NCBI RefSeq assembly: GCF_000425045.1
Contig: NZ_AULA01000011.1
Coordinates: forward strand, 1-60,245
Direction of reading: 5' to 3'
Source: Acidaminococcus intestini DSM 21505
Lineage (GTDB): Bacteria > Bacillota > Negativicutes > Acidaminococcales > Acidaminococcaceae
DNA length: 60,245 nt
In this document: one piece after another, positions 8,551-17,619 of the stretch
Numbering within the stretch: position 1 is the first letter of the stretch
How the letters are laid out: every line of letters starts with the position of its first letter
Position numbers and translations under genes: made by a program
Notes under the pieces: generated by a model
What the model was told of the DNA's origin: nothing
The model's database searches: none
Seen by the model: only the letters and a program-made list of their open reading frames with translations

Positions 8551-10155
8551 ATGAAGACTTTGTTGAAAAATGGTGTCGTTGTCGATGGCTCTGGCTCCAA
8601 CCGTTATCAAGCGGATGTTCTGATTGATGGCGATAAAATTGTAAAAATCGGTAAGATTGATGCGGCAGACGGCGCTGAAGTCATTGACGTGACTGGTCTC
8701 GTTGTTGCCCCTGGATTCATTGATACGCACAGCCACAGTGATCTCCAGATTCTTGTTGATCCTGAAGTTCGTCCTAAGGTCATGCAGGGAATCACGACGG
8801 AAATCTTGGGGCAAGATGGAATCTCCATGGCTCCACTGCCGGAAAAATATATCAGTCCTTGGAGAAAGAACCTGGCTGGTCTTGATGGTGACTCCGATCA
8901 GGTAAATTATCATTATCGTGATACAGCAGGGTATCTTAAGATGATTGATGATGTAAAACCAGGTCCTAACGAATGCTACCTCGTTCCTCATGGCAATGTC
9001 CGTATGGAAGCAATGGGCCTTGATAACCGCCAACCTACGGATGAGGAACTACAGAAGATGAAGGACATTGTCCGTCGGGAAATGGAAAATGGTGCTATCG
9101 GGCTTTCCACGGGGCTTATCTATATGCCCTGTGCTTATGGTCAAACCAAGGAAGTTGTTGAAATGTGCAAAGTTGTCGCTGAATATGATGGCCGTTTTGT
9201 CATTCATCAGCGCAGCGAAGCAGACACCATTCTTGATTCGATGAAAGAGGTTATCCAAATTGGTAAGGAGTCTGGCGTTAAGATCCATTATTCGCACTTC
9301 AAAGTCTGCGGTCGTAAGAACTGGGACAAAATTGATGGAATGATTCAGCTTCTTGAAGAAGCTGAAAAAGAAGGTATCGACGTCTCCTTTGATCAATATC
9401 CGTATGTAGCAGGCAGCACGATGCTGGGGGTCATCCTGCCGCCTTGGGTTCATGATGGCGGGACCAATAAGGTCATTGAACGTCTCAACGATCCGGAACT
9501 TCGCAAAAAAATGGTCTATGATATCGAACACGGTATCCCTGGATGGGATAACTTTGTTGATTTTGCTGGCCTCGATCAAATCTATGTAACAAGTGTCAAG
9601 ACGGATAAGAATAAGGATGCTGTTGGTTTGTCACTGATTGAATTAGGTAAGCTAAGAGGGAAAGATCCCTATGATGCAACTTTCGATCTTCTCCGTGACG
9701 AAGAAAATGCTGTAGGCATGGTTGACTTCTATGGTACAGAAGACCATGTGAAACTCTTCATGAAACGCCCGGAAATGAACGTCTGCACGGATGGACTTTT
9801 GGGCGGAAAACCGCATCCTCGTGTTTATGGTGCTTTCCCGCGTGTTCTTGGTAAATATGTTCGTGAAGATAAGGCCCTGACCCTTGAACAAGCTGTATAT
9901 AAGATGACAGGTAAACCAGCAGCTACCTTCAATATCAAAAATCGTGGCCAAATTAAGGAAGGAGCCTACGCTGATATTACTGTCTTCAACCCTGATACGG
10001 TCATTGACAAAGGCACATTTACAGACCCGACTCAATACCCGGAAGGAATCGAATACGTCATGGTAAATGGTGTATTTGAAGTTGCTGGTGGAAAATATAC
10101 AGGCAGGAGAAATGGTACTGTTCTCAGAAAAAAAGGAAAAGAGGTTGTAAAATAA
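8551..10155 (+). CDS. N-acyl-D-amino-acid deacylase (amidohydrolase family)
   Basis: 534-residue amidohydrolase-superfamily enzyme of the D-aminoacylase type, which removes the acyl group from N-acyl-D-amino acids. Metal ligands are visible in GFIDTHSHSDLQ (H60, H62), HQRSEADT, IHYSHFKVCG and the C-terminal CTDGLLGGKPHPRVYG block. The beta-sandwich domain formed from both ends is also recognisable, and the length is normal for the family. It starts 28 bases after the symporter with GAAGGAGG as ribosome site. In this operon it would supply free D-amino acids, such as D-serine, that DpaL can deaminate. A related deacylase acting on another N-acyl amino acid is possible. Confidence 0.85.
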   Translation: MKTLLKNGVVVDGSGSNRYQADVLIDGDKIVKIGKIDAADGAEVIDVTGLVVAPGFIDTHSHSDLQILVDPEVRPKVMQGITTEILGQDGISMAPLPEKYISPWRKNLAGLDGDSDQVNYHYRDTAGYLKMIDDVKPGPNECYLVPHGNVRMEAMGLDNRQPTDEELQKMKDIVRREMENGAIGLSTGLIYMPCAYGQTKEVVEMCKVVAEYDGRFVIHQRSEADTILDSMKEVIQIGKESGVKIHYSHFKVCGRKNWDKIDGMIQLLEEAEKEGIDVSFDQYPYVAGSTMLGVILPPWVHDGGTNKVIERLNDPELRKKMVYDIEHGIPGWDNFVDFAGLDQIYVTSVKTDKNKDAVGLSLIELGKLRGKDPYDATFDLLRDEENAVGMVDFYGTEDHVKLFMKRPEMNVCTDGLLGGKPHPRVYGAFPRVLGKYVREDKALTLEQAVYKMTGKPAATFNIKNRGQIKEGAYADITVFNPDTVIDKGTFTDPTQYPEGIEYVMVNGVFEVAGGKYTGRRNGTVLRKKGKEVVK

Positions 10156-10538
10156 TGAAAAAGCAAATTATCTCTACGAAAAATGCCCCTTCTGCTGTAG
10201 GGCCTTACGTCCAAGGCATCAAGGCCGGCAATACGGTTTATGTATCGGGCCAGCTTGGCATTGATGTAGCGCTTGGAAAACTGCCGGATACGCTGGAAGC
10301 CCAAGCCCACGCGTCCATGAAGAATCTTGGCGCAATCCTAAAGGAAGCGGGTGCTTCCTACGGAGATATTGTAAAAACGACGATCTTTCTTCAGGATATG
10401 AATGATTTTGGGAAGGTCAATGAAATCTATAAATCCTATTTTACGGATGGATTCCCAGCCCGCTCCTGCGTGGAAATCGGGAAGCTACCGCTGGGTGGTC
10501 TCGTCGAAGTGGAATGTGTTGCCGTCATCGATGACTGA
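10155..10538 (+). CDS. ridA: RidA-family enamine/imine deaminase
   Basis: 127-residue RidA/YjgF protein, a small trimeric cytoplasmic enzyme that hydrolyses reactive 2-aminoacrylate to pyruvate and ammonia. The family arginine is present in FPARSCVEIGKLP, with YVSGQLGID and VEVECVAV as further hallmark strands. Its start codon overlaps the stop of the deacylase by one base (TAATG), so translation is probably coupled. Because DpaL makes 2-aminoacrylate from its substrate, a dedicated RidA at the operon's end fits its known detoxifying role. A strong terminator follows. Confidence 0.92.
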   Translation: MKKQIISTKNAPSAVGPYVQGIKAGNTVYVSGQLGIDVALGKLPDTLEAQAHASMKNLGAILKEAGASYGDIVKTTIFLQDMNDFGKVNEIYKSYFTDGFPARSCVEIGKLPLGGLVEVECVAVIDD

Positions 10539-10545
10539 ATAAGAA

Positions 10546-10581
10546 CAACCGTCCTCTCCAGTTGGGAGAGGGCGGTTTTTT
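10546..10581 (+). terminator. Rho-independent terminator of the dpaL operon
   Basis: AACCGTCCTCTCC pairs with GGGAGAGGGCGGTT across a short loop and runs into six T residues. It closes the dpaL-ridA operon. Confidence 0.92.
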
Positions 10582-10617
10582 GATTCTTCCTTAAGCCAAG
10601 TATCATTAAAATCGTAG

Positions 10618-10645
10618 TTGCACCGATTTCCCTTAGGTATATAAT
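10618..10645 (+). promoter_or_regulatory. Sigma-70-type promoter of the MATE gene
   Basis: TTGCAC at 10618-10623 and TATAAT at 10640-10645 are separated by 16 bases, about 40 bases before the MATE start codon. Confidence 0.7.
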
Positions 10646-10687
10646 AGATAGGCACACTAGGAATTTTTGAGAATGTGGGTGGTTTAG

Positions 10688-12034
10688 ATGAGCCGAGCGC
10701 AAATCAATATGCTGGAAGGATCCCTTGTGGGACCTATTTTTCAATTTGCAATCCCTGTTGCAATGATTGGTATCCTGCAGCAGATGTTCAATACTGCAGA
10801 TATTATGGTCTTGGGCCGTTTTGTTGGGACGGAGGCCCTTGCCGCGGTGGGCAACAATGCACCTGTCATTGGGGTTCTCGTTAATCTTTTCCTGGGGATT
10901 TCCCTCGGCGCCAATGTGCTGATTGCCCGGAAACTTGGCGGAGGACGGCTGAAGGAAGCTTCTGAAGCGATTCATACAACGGTCCTTATGGCCGGACTCA
11001 CGGGGCTTTTTATCCTTGTCGTGGGCGAAATCTTTGCGGGACCCCTCATGGGCTGGATGGGGGTTCCTCTTGAGGTGCGGGAGGCTTCGGAATTATATCT
11101 GCGCGTCTATCTATTGGGAATGCCAGGGATGACGCTCTATGACTTTTTATCGGCCATTTACCGCAGTCATGGCAATGTCAGGACGCCGCTTCTTTCCCTT
11201 GTAACGGCAAGTATCGTCAATATTGCAGGCAATTTGCTGGCTGTCTTTTTAGGGTTTGGCCTTGCCGGCGTTGTAACCGTGACCGCTATCGCAAACTATA
11301 TCAGTTCGGGTCTTCTCCTGCGTCTTTTGCGTTATGAACATGGGGTGCTCCATTTTTATCCCGGTGCCATCCGCGTCCGCATGGAGGACATCAAGGAAAT
11401 CCTTCGCGTTGGTGTGCCGGCAGGTATCCAGGGGATGGTCTTTAATTTTTCGAACCTTGTTATCCAGTCGGCCATCAACAGCGAAGGGTCTCTTGCCATG
11501 GCTGCTTCGGCAGCGGCCTATGTCCTTGAAATCAATACCTATCCTTTTATCAATGCTTTTGGGCAGGCGGTGACGACTTTTACCAGTCAGAACTTTGGTG
11601 CGGGCAATATCAAGCGTTGTTTGAACGTAGTGAAAAAAGGCCTGACGCTGAACTTTGGCTTTACCTGCTTTTTGACGGTGCTTGTCTTTTTGGCTGCGCG
11701 GCCCTTTTTGGAGGTCTTTGGCCTAGAACCTGATGCCATGGAACTTGGCATGATGCGTGTCCATATCATCATCGGCTTTTATTTTCTCTCGTCTATCTAT
11801 GAAAGCCTTGCCGCATCCATGCGTGGCTTCGGAAACTCCCTTGCACCGGCTCTTGGCATGCTGGTCAGCATCGTCGGCACACGGATGCTATGGCTTGCAA
11901 CGGTCTATGAGGCGGATCCGACTTTTCGGAATATCATGTGGTGCTATCCGCTTAGCTGGTTTGCCGCCGATGTACTGATTGGGGGACTCTTTGTGAGGGA
12001 GATGGGGAAGCAGAAGCGGTTAGCAAAAATTTGA
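10688..12034 (+). CDS. MATE-family efflux transporter
   Basis: 448-residue protein with about 12 hydrophobic helices in two repeated halves, typical of MATE exporters that expel cationic or aromatic compounds against sodium or protons. Family features are QQMFNTADIMVLGRFVGTEALAAVG near the N-terminus and the corresponding FGQAVTTFTSQNFGAGN segment in the second half. The gene stands alone between a promoter and an intergenic repeat. Its stop codon (TGA, 12032) lies inside sequence matching the repeat family's linker (AAAAATTTGATGTAGAACGTGAG split over the stop), so the repeat appears to have supplied the final codons. Substrate unknown. A second MATE gene lies at 25747. Confidence 0.9.
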   Translation: MSRAQINMLEGSLVGPIFQFAIPVAMIGILQQMFNTADIMVLGRFVGTEALAAVGNNAPVIGVLVNLFLGISLGANVLIARKLGGGRLKEASEAIHTTVLMAGLTGLFILVVGEIFAGPLMGWMGVPLEVREASELYLRVYLLGMPGMTLYDFLSAIYRSHGNVRTPLLSLVTASIVNIAGNLLAVFLGFGLAGVVTVTAIANYISSGLLLRLLRYEHGVLHFYPGAIRVRMEDIKEILRVGVPAGIQGMVFNFSNLVIQSAINSEGSLAMAASAAAYVLEINTYPFINAFGQAVTTFTSQNFGAGNIKRCLNVVKKGLTLNFGFTCFLTVLVFLAARPFLEVFGLEPDAMELGMMRVHIIIGFYFLSSIYESLAASMRGFGNSLAPALGMLVSIVGTRMLWLATVYEADPTFRNIMWCYPLSWFAADVLIGGLFVREMGKQKRLAKI

Positions 12035-12713
12035 TGTAGAACGTGAGCCCCTTGCTTTCAGGAAAGATTACCTGAAGCAAGGGGCTCATGGCGTATCAGA
12101 GGAGGACCCGCCTCACGGTGGGGGATCGTGTAAAAGGCTGTCAAGCTGTCTTATTCGGGCAAGGCCCGAATGGCTTTCTCGCGGCCAAGGACGCGGCTAT
12201 CAAGCCAAAAGACTTGGAGGGTAAAGACCGTGAGACCGGCGCCAAGTTTGTTGTCAAAGACACGTTTTCTGTCGTTCAAAAGCGATTTCTATGGTAAGGA
12301 TTCACATAGTTCCAACCAGATCCAGCCCTGCCATGCGGTCTTTTCCCTTAGAACTCGATATAGCGCATCGATCCGCCTTTGCCAAGGCGGGGGTCGAAAC
12401 CGGGAATTTTCCATAAGCATTGATTAACAAAATTTACCGGTTTTGGTGGTGGATGAGAAGCGCAGCGACGTTTCCTTGCAAGCGGTTAGCGAGTCAGATT
12501 CGCCCGAGTTTCGAAGGACGCTTTTAAAGCGTTAGCGAAAGTCCGAGAAACAGGTTCCCGGGCGAATCATTTTGGACCCGTTCCCCCATGAGGGGGCAGT
12601 TTGGGGCCGGCGGCGTTACATGTGCCAATGAGTACCTTAAAAGACCATAGCGTACGGCGCCATACCGGATCCTTCGGTTGTGGCGCTTTTTTAGTCAGCC
12701 CGAGTTTGACTGA
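12026..12713 (+). repeat. Mosaic intergenic repeat, copy 2
   Basis: The stretch between two convergent genes has no convincing gene. It starts with the family linker at the MATE stop codon and a long hairpin (GAGCCCCTTGCTT.../...AAGCAAGGGGCTC, 12046-12088). A GGCTGTCAAGC module follows, shared with 32565. After it come the GATATAGCGCATC stem region and the TTTTGGTGGTGGATGAG block. Last is the TTTCCTTGCAAGCGGTTAGCG module found also at 24030. At the right edge a short hairpin (AGTCA/TGACT, 12692-12711) caps the minus-strand citF-like gene. Confidence 0.72.
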
Positions 12714-14273
12714 TTAACTCTTAGATTCACCGATCTCTCGTACGACATCGATGATCGATCCGTCCCGTGCTTCGATGATCCCTACGATGCGGTCCTTGAA
12801 GGTGACGGCATCGGGGACGCCGGCAATGGCATAGGCCCTGTCGCGCAGTTCTTCTATGGTACAGAAGGGAAGGTCGACACCTTTCATGGCGTCGATGAGG
12901 TCCTGACGCTTGGGATTGATGGCGATGCCAAAGTCCGTGATGACAACGTCCACTGTCTCGCCCGGCGTGGTAATGGTGGTGCATTCGGTCCTCACGGCAG
13001 GAATGCGGCCTTGCAGCAGCGGTACGATGACGATGGTGCATTGGGCCCCTGCCGCTGTATCTGGATGCCCGCCCTGGGCGCCTGTAACCATGCCGCTTGA
13101 GTCAACGACAACGTTGCAGTTGAAGTGGGTATCCACTTCTAAGGATGCGAGGATGACAAAGTCGAGATGATTGACGTAGGAAGCTTTGTTGAAGGGGTCT
13201 GCGTATTCACTGGTTGAGATCTCAATATGTCGGCCTGGATGATTCTTGATGCTTTCAATGGCCCCTGTATCAAAGACTTGGGCATCAACGATACGGTCAA
13301 TCAGGCCTTCGTCCATCATGTCGCACATGGTCTTTGTGATGCCGCCGAGGGCAAGGCCCATATGGATGCCGTCCTTTCTCATATGTTCGGCAAGAATACC
13401 CGTCGAGGCAAGGGAAGCGCCGCCCGCACCTGTTTGGTATGAGAAGCCTTCTTTGTAGTAGGGGGTGTGGATGAGAAATTCTGTCGTATAGCGGGCCATG
13501 AGGAGCTTACGCATATCCGTTGTCGGTTTGGCTGGCCCTGTGGCAATCTTAACCGGGTCGCCAATGGCATCGACCACAACGACAGCATCCACGTCTGTCA
13601 TGGAGATGGATGCCGGAATATTGGGAAAGGGGACCAGGGTGTCCGTAATGGCGACGACATAGTCTGCATACTGGGCATCGACCATGGAATAGCTCAGGAC
13701 GCCGCAGTCACTTTTTCCGCCGACGGCACGGCAGTTTCCCATAGGGTCACAGGTGGGGGCGCCGATGAAGGCCATATCAATGTGTGTTTCCCCTGATTCG
13801 ATGGCCCGGACACGGCCGCCGTGGCTGCGCATGATGGCGAGTTTCTTCAGTTTGCCTGTGGAAATGGCTTCGCCAATCTTGCCGCGTACACCGGAAGACT
13901 CAATGCCCGTGATCGTTCCGTCTTCAATATAGGGGACGATGGGATCATGAGCTTTTCCTAGGGAGCTGGCACAGATGGTGATGTCCTTGATGCCTATCTC
14001 ATGGACAGCTTCCATGACGAGGTTCACGATATAGTCCCCTTCGCGGAAATGATGGTGGAAGCCAAAGGTCATGCCGTCATGAACCCCGCCGGCAATGAGG
14101 GCGTCCTTGATGGAGGAAAGGACCTTGCTGCGGGTTGGCACTATATGGGCGCGGGATTGATTGGCCGCGCGCCGATACACTTTTTGGTCGTTATGGAAAC
14201 TGCCTTTAAAGACTTCTTTGCCGGTTCGTGCAAGGATTTCATCTGGAATTTCACGGCCGACTGCATTTTTCAT
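12714..14273 (-). CDS. citF: Citrate lyase alpha subunit (citrate CoA-transferase family)
   Basis: 519 residues across the full length of citrate lyase alpha chains (CitF, about 510). CitF moves the acetyl-thioester group to citrate as part of the citrate lyase complex. Conserved blocks include FHHHFREGDYIVNLVM, SSGVRGKIGEAISTG, APTCDPMGNCRAVGGKSDCG and the glutamate-containing CoA-transferase region. The partners CitE (beta), CitD (acyl carrier) and the CitC/CitX/CitG maturation proteins are not in the window, so this is an isolated copy. It sits beside a 2-hydroxycarboxylate carrier, which suggests a role in citrate or a similar acid, either with a distant citDE or as a stand-alone CoA-transferase. 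AAGGAGG lies eight bases before ATG 14273. Confidence 0.88.
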   Translation of the reverse strand: MKNAVGREIPDEILARTGKEVFKGSFHNDQKVYRRAANQSRAHIVPTRSKVLSSIKDALIAGGVHDGMTFGFHHHFREGDYIVNLVMEAVHEIGIKDITICASSLGKAHDPIVPYIEDGTITGIESSGVRGKIGEAISTGKLKKLAIMRSHGGRVRAIESGETHIDMAFIGAPTCDPMGNCRAVGGKSDCGVLSYSMVDAQYADYVVAITDTLVPFPNIPASISMTDVDAVVVVDAIGDPVKIATGPAKPTTDMRKLLMARYTTEFLIHTPYYKEGFSYQTGAGGASLASTGILAEHMRKDGIHMGLALGGITKTMCDMMDEGLIDRIVDAQVFDTGAIESIKNHPGRHIEISTSEYADPFNKASYVNHLDFVILASLEVDTHFNCNVVVDSSGMVTGAQGGHPDTAAGAQCTIVIVPLLQGRIPAVRTECTTITTPGETVDVVITDFGIAINPKRQDLIDAMKGVDLPFCTIEELRDRAYAIAGVPDAVTFKDRIVGIIEARDGSIIDVVREIGESKS

Positions 14274-14351
14274 AGAAAAACCTCCTTCGAGCGATGAATG
14301 GTCTTTATCTACAGCCTATTGGTTCAAGGATTGATGTGTCAAGGGGCCTTG

Positions 14352-14386
14352 ACCTCCCCTAAAAAGGGGGACTGCTTTTTTTTATG
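14352..14386 (+). terminator. Possible plus-strand terminator near citF
   Basis: TCCCC-taaaaa-GGGGGA followed by CTGC and eight T residues looks like a terminator on the plus strand, though no plus-strand gene ends here. It could stop antisense transcription between citF and the carrier gene. Confidence 0.4.
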
Positions 14387-14424
14387 GATTTTTGTAATCC
14401 GCGGTGTTATGGATCTGCTTTCCT

Positions 14425-14467
14425 TGAGAAAAAAACTTCCCGCCTCAAGGAAGCAGGAAGTTTTTGA
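14425..14467 (-). terminator. Terminator after the 2-hydroxycarboxylate carrier gene
   Basis: On the minus strand AACTTCCTGC pairs with GCGGGAAGTT and is followed by TTTTTC, eight bases behind the carrier's stop codon. It separates the carrier from citF, so the two are probably not one transcript unless there is read-through. Confidence 0.85.
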
Positions 14468-14474
14468 CAGGTTC

Positions 14475-15779
14475 TTATTTAATGAGGGCACCAAAGAGGA
14501 TGGATCCGATGATCAGGACGATACCGCCGCCCAGACGGCTGGACAGCTGGGCATAGGCGATGAGGCCCATACGATGGGAAGCACCCAGTACAGCAAGGTC
14601 GCCGGAACCGCCGCGGTTTGCCATGCAAAGACCAGCGGTGATGGCAGAGTCGATGGGATAGAAGCCAACGAGCTGACCGACGATTGCGGAACCGATGATG
14701 GCGCCGACAACAATCAGGAAGGCGATGACGACGTTGCTGAGGTTGATGGCATCAATCAGCTGGTTCAGGTCCGTATCGGCACCAACGCCGACCATGATGA
14801 TGAGAACGAGGCAGGAGCTCATGAAGGACTGCAGACGTTTAGCTGCTGCTTTTGTTGCGTTCGGGACAATCCCCGTCATGGCTGCAATGGTAACGATGAT
14901 GATCATCCAAGCAAAGGGATGAATGGCAACACCGAAGACTTTCGGCAGGATGGCTTTACCCATGAGACGGCCGGCTGCATAGAAGCCAACGCCCATGAAG
15001 AAGGCACCGCCCATTTCCTTGATGGAAGGAATGGCATCGTTCTTTTCCGCTTCGATATCAAGGCCGGTACGGATCAGGGTGTTGCCGTCGCCGGTGAGCT
15101 GCGGATGTTTATGACCGATCTGGTTCAGGATAGCCGCCGTCAGGATGGCGAAGATGTTCGCAATGGTCAGGATCGTAATGGCGAAGGTGTAGTAGTTGGC
15201 TGCCTTGTCGCCCGTTACGGTCTCATAGATCTGGGAAAGCGGTACAGCACCGGCACCGTTGCCGCCGCCCATGATGGGAAGGACATAGTTCAGAAGGATC
15301 ATATCCGGGGCAATGCCAAAGACGAGGCCGCCGGCAACTCCGAGCACGGCCGCGCCGATGAGGCCGCCAAAGATGGCAGGCAGATACCCAGCGAAGGATT
15401 TCAGCAGGAGTTTCTTTTCCAGACCAAGAATGGAACCACAGATCAGGAAGACAATGAAGAAGCTCAGGAAGTCAGCTTGATCCATGACCATGCCAACGGC
15501 TTTGGCATATTTGGCGGGAACCATCTTATTTGTAAACAGATAAGCCGAAACGAGGAAGGTCAGAACGAGACCGCCGCCGATATAGGAATTCCAGAAGGGG
15601 ATGCGTTCACCGATTTCGTTGCAGATAATACCGAGGGCCAGCATGAAGGCAAAACCACCAGCAAGATCAGTGCTTAGGGAACCGGTCATAACACCTGCGG
15701 CCACAATGATGATGAAGCCGAGGCAGAGGGGCCAACTAAGGCCGAAGGGGGTGAAACTTTTCTTTTTTTCGTCGCTCAT
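14475..15779 (-). CDS. 2-hydroxycarboxylate transporter (CitS/CCS family)
   Basis: 434-residue secondary transporter of the CitS type, which brings in citrate, malate or lactate-like hydroxy acids with sodium or by exchange. Both re-entrant-loop signatures are present: GGGNGAGAVPLS around residue 195 and NRGGSGDLAVLGASHRM around residue 393, the latter followed by the substrate-binding arginine region. About 11 hydrophobic helices are visible. ATG 15779 is preferred because AAAGGAG precedes it; the frame extends 24 codons further upstream without conserved content. The citF-like gene downstream points to citrate as substrate, but malate cannot be excluded. A palindromic operator lies about 350 bases upstream. 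Confidence 0.88.
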   Translation of the reverse strand: MSDEKKKSFTPFGLSWPLCLGFIIIVAAGVMTGSLSTDLAGGFAFMLALGIICNEIGERIPFWNSYIGGGLVLTFLVSAYLFTNKMVPAKYAKAVGMVMDQADFLSFFIVFLICGSILGLEKKLLLKSFAGYLPAIFGGLIGAAVLGVAGGLVFGIAPDMILLNYVLPIMGGGNGAGAVPLSQIYETVTGDKAANYYTFAITILTIANIFAILTAAILNQIGHKHPQLTGDGNTLIRTGLDIEAEKNDAIPSIKEMGGAFFMGVGFYAAGRLMGKAILPKVFGVAIHPFAWMIIIVTIAAMTGIVPNATKAAAKRLQSFMSSCLVLIIMVGVGADTDLNQLIDAINLSNVVIAFLIVVGAIIGSAIVGQLVGFYPIDSAITAGLCMANRGGSGDLAVLGASHRMGLIAYAQLSSRLGGGIVLIIGSILFGALIK

Positions 15780-16296
15780 GATTGGACTCCTTTCGAAACT
15801 TGAATGGCTTTTGGGATGTGAAGGGGCAGGGGACAGCTGTCCATTTGTCACGCGCTTTCGTCAGGACCCGTAAAAAATAAAATGGCGGTCCGATGACAGT
15901 GGGCCCAAGGGAAAGGCGTGGCGCCGTTTCACATTCGCAAAAAGGGGCGCGGGCGACCCCGCAGCCAAGTGAAGGTGATACTGTTCTCAAATCCTTCACA
16001 ATTGAATCCTATCATAGATTAGGTGGACTTTCAAATAACAAGTTTTAAATATAAATAATAAGAAAAACCCTATGAAATGGCTGAAATCCTTGTAATCATG
16101 CGGTATATGGACGACGACGGTAAAATTCAAATTTTACTGAAATTAAAATAGTTGTTTTAAATTATGGATACTTGATTTGATTTTTGAAAAGAAACGTTAC
16201 GGTAATCAAGAAAAAAGAGCGGGAAAGGCGTTATTTTGTCTTTCACCGGTTCCCATATGCTTTTGTCCATTGGCAGCTTTTCACCAATCCTTCCGC
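15780..16296 (-). other. Intergenic control region upstream of the hydroxy-acid carrier
   Basis: About 520 bases without a convincing gene. The half next to the carrier is GC-rich. The half from 16000 to 16200 is strongly AT-rich and contains the palindrome at 16120. It looks like a regulated promoter region for the carrier gene. Confidence 0.5.
16120..16137. promoter_or_regulatory. Candidate operator GTAAAATTCAAATTTTAC
   Basis: A perfect 8-base inverted repeat with a two-base centre in an AT-rich stretch upstream of the CitS-type carrier. The form suits a dimeric regulator, for example of the GntR or response-regulator type seen with citrate genes. No such regulator gene lies beside it, so the protein is unknown. 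Confidence 0.5.
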
Positions 16297-17352
16297 TTAC
16301 AGGCTTTCTTTGGGGAAAAAGCGTTTAATGGCAAAGGGCACGGCAAAGTTCAGCATGAGAACACGGATCAGCTGGTAGGTGAGGATCATGGCAACATCCT
16401 GGCTCATTTCCATGCCGGCTAGACACATTTCAGCAATACCACCGGGAGCTACGGCAAGGAAAGCGCCAATCGGAGAATAGCCGTAAGCTTTTCCGATGAT
16501 GACGGCTACGACCGCGCTGGTTCCGACCATGAGCAGGGAGCCAACAAGGACATTGGGAACAAGGCGCTTGGTTCGCAGCAGTTTATCCCGGTCAAGCATG
16601 GTTCCAATATAGATGCCAATGCTCATTTGGGCAAAAGCCATGACGGCGGGGGGAACAGAAGGAATCGGACCCCAGAGTGTGGCATAAAAAGCGGTAAAGA
16701 GGATGGGCCCTAAAAGGTTCCCCGTGGGTAGCTGGACCTTGCGGGCAAAAAGCTGCCCCATTACGGCAAGGGGAAAAACGATGAGCCAGCCCGGGTGAAA
16801 GAGCTTCATCCCGTCTGTGACAAGGCCTGCCAAAAGGTCCGGCGCGGCGGTCTTGGTCAGGATCCCGCCAAATAGGTTGATGGCAAGGAAAGGAACGCTC
16901 ACTTCAACGACGAAAAGGCGCAGGCATTGGGAAACGACGACGACGTTTTCGTCGGCATCATGGTATTCTTCCATAAGGAGCGTCATCTGCGTCAAGCCGC
17001 CAGGCAGGCAGCCCATGACACTGCTCAGCAGATTGGCAAAGGTGTGGCGGGCCATGTAGATGGCAACACAGACGGAAACAAAAAGCGTGCTGAGAGAGGC
17101 CCCCAGGACGCCGGGCAGTTCTGCGCCCATGCGCATGATGGTGCCTGATGTGCAGTGGGCCCCAATGCCGTACCCCGCTATGCCCAGCATGGCGTTGCGA
17201 AGGGAGAGGGACCCAGAAAATGTTGGTCTATAAAAGGTTTTACAGCAAAAGGCAGCAAGAATCCCGCCCAGCATGTAGGGAATTGGGATCTCAAGCTGGC
17301 GGAGCAGGAACCCGATGAGTGCAGCAGCAATAAAAACAAGATAGTTAAGCAT
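16297..17352 (-). CDS. AbrB-type membrane protein (putative transporter)
   Basis: 351-residue membrane protein of the family named after an AbrB duplication (formerly called ammonia monooxygenase or AbrB regulator). It consists of two similar halves of about five helices, each with a conserved PIPYMLGGILAA-like and APGGIAEM-like block (PYMLGGILAAF near the start; LPTGNLLGPILF and VAPGGIAEMCLAGM later). Its true function is unproven; a small-molecule transporter is the usual guess. ATG 17352 follows AAAGGAGA at a good distance; eight extra codons upstream in the frame overlap that site. It is not in an obvious operon. Its 3' end faces the control region of the CitS-type gene in the same direction. 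Confidence 0.8.
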   Translation of the reverse strand: MLNYLVFIAAALIGFLLRQLEIPIPYMLGGILAAFCCKTFYRPTFSGSLSLRNAMLGIAGYGIGAHCTSGTIMRMGAELPGVLGASLSTLFVSVCVAIYMARHTFANLLSSVMGCLPGGLTQMTLLMEEYHDADENVVVVSQCLRLFVVEVSVPFLAINLFGGILTKTAAPDLLAGLVTDGMKLFHPGWLIVFPLAVMGQLFARKVQLPTGNLLGPILFTAFYATLWGPIPSVPPAVMAFAQMSIGIYIGTMLDRDKLLRTKRLVPNVLVGSLLMVGTSAVVAVIIGKAYGYSPIGAFLAVAPGGIAEMCLAGMEMSQDVAMILTYQLIRVLMLNFAVPFAIKRFFPKESL

Positions 17353-17619
17353 AAGGCATCTCCTTTTCTGCGGCATCCTGCCCCTCAGGCTGCCGAATCA
17401 TTCCTTTCCCTTATTGTACCGGAAAGTCAGGGGATGGGCAAATGGGGATTGGGAGCGATGCTGACCGTGTTGGGAGCGGTGAGGGACAAAGAACGGGGAA
17501 TCTTGCCTGATGCCTCAAAGAGGGGACGAAAGGAGAACTTTCTTTATTTTTGTTGTTTTACCAACAGAATCACATGACCGTTTCCCCTATACTACAAGTA
17601 ACGAAAGGAGGAACCGACT

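Noticed and set aside
14298-15677. Long plus-strand frame of 459 codons opposite the 2-hydroxycarboxylate carrier
   Set aside because: Antisense shadow of a clear membrane transporter; its composition (rich in Asp, Gly, Gln) is what a reversed transporter gene gives.
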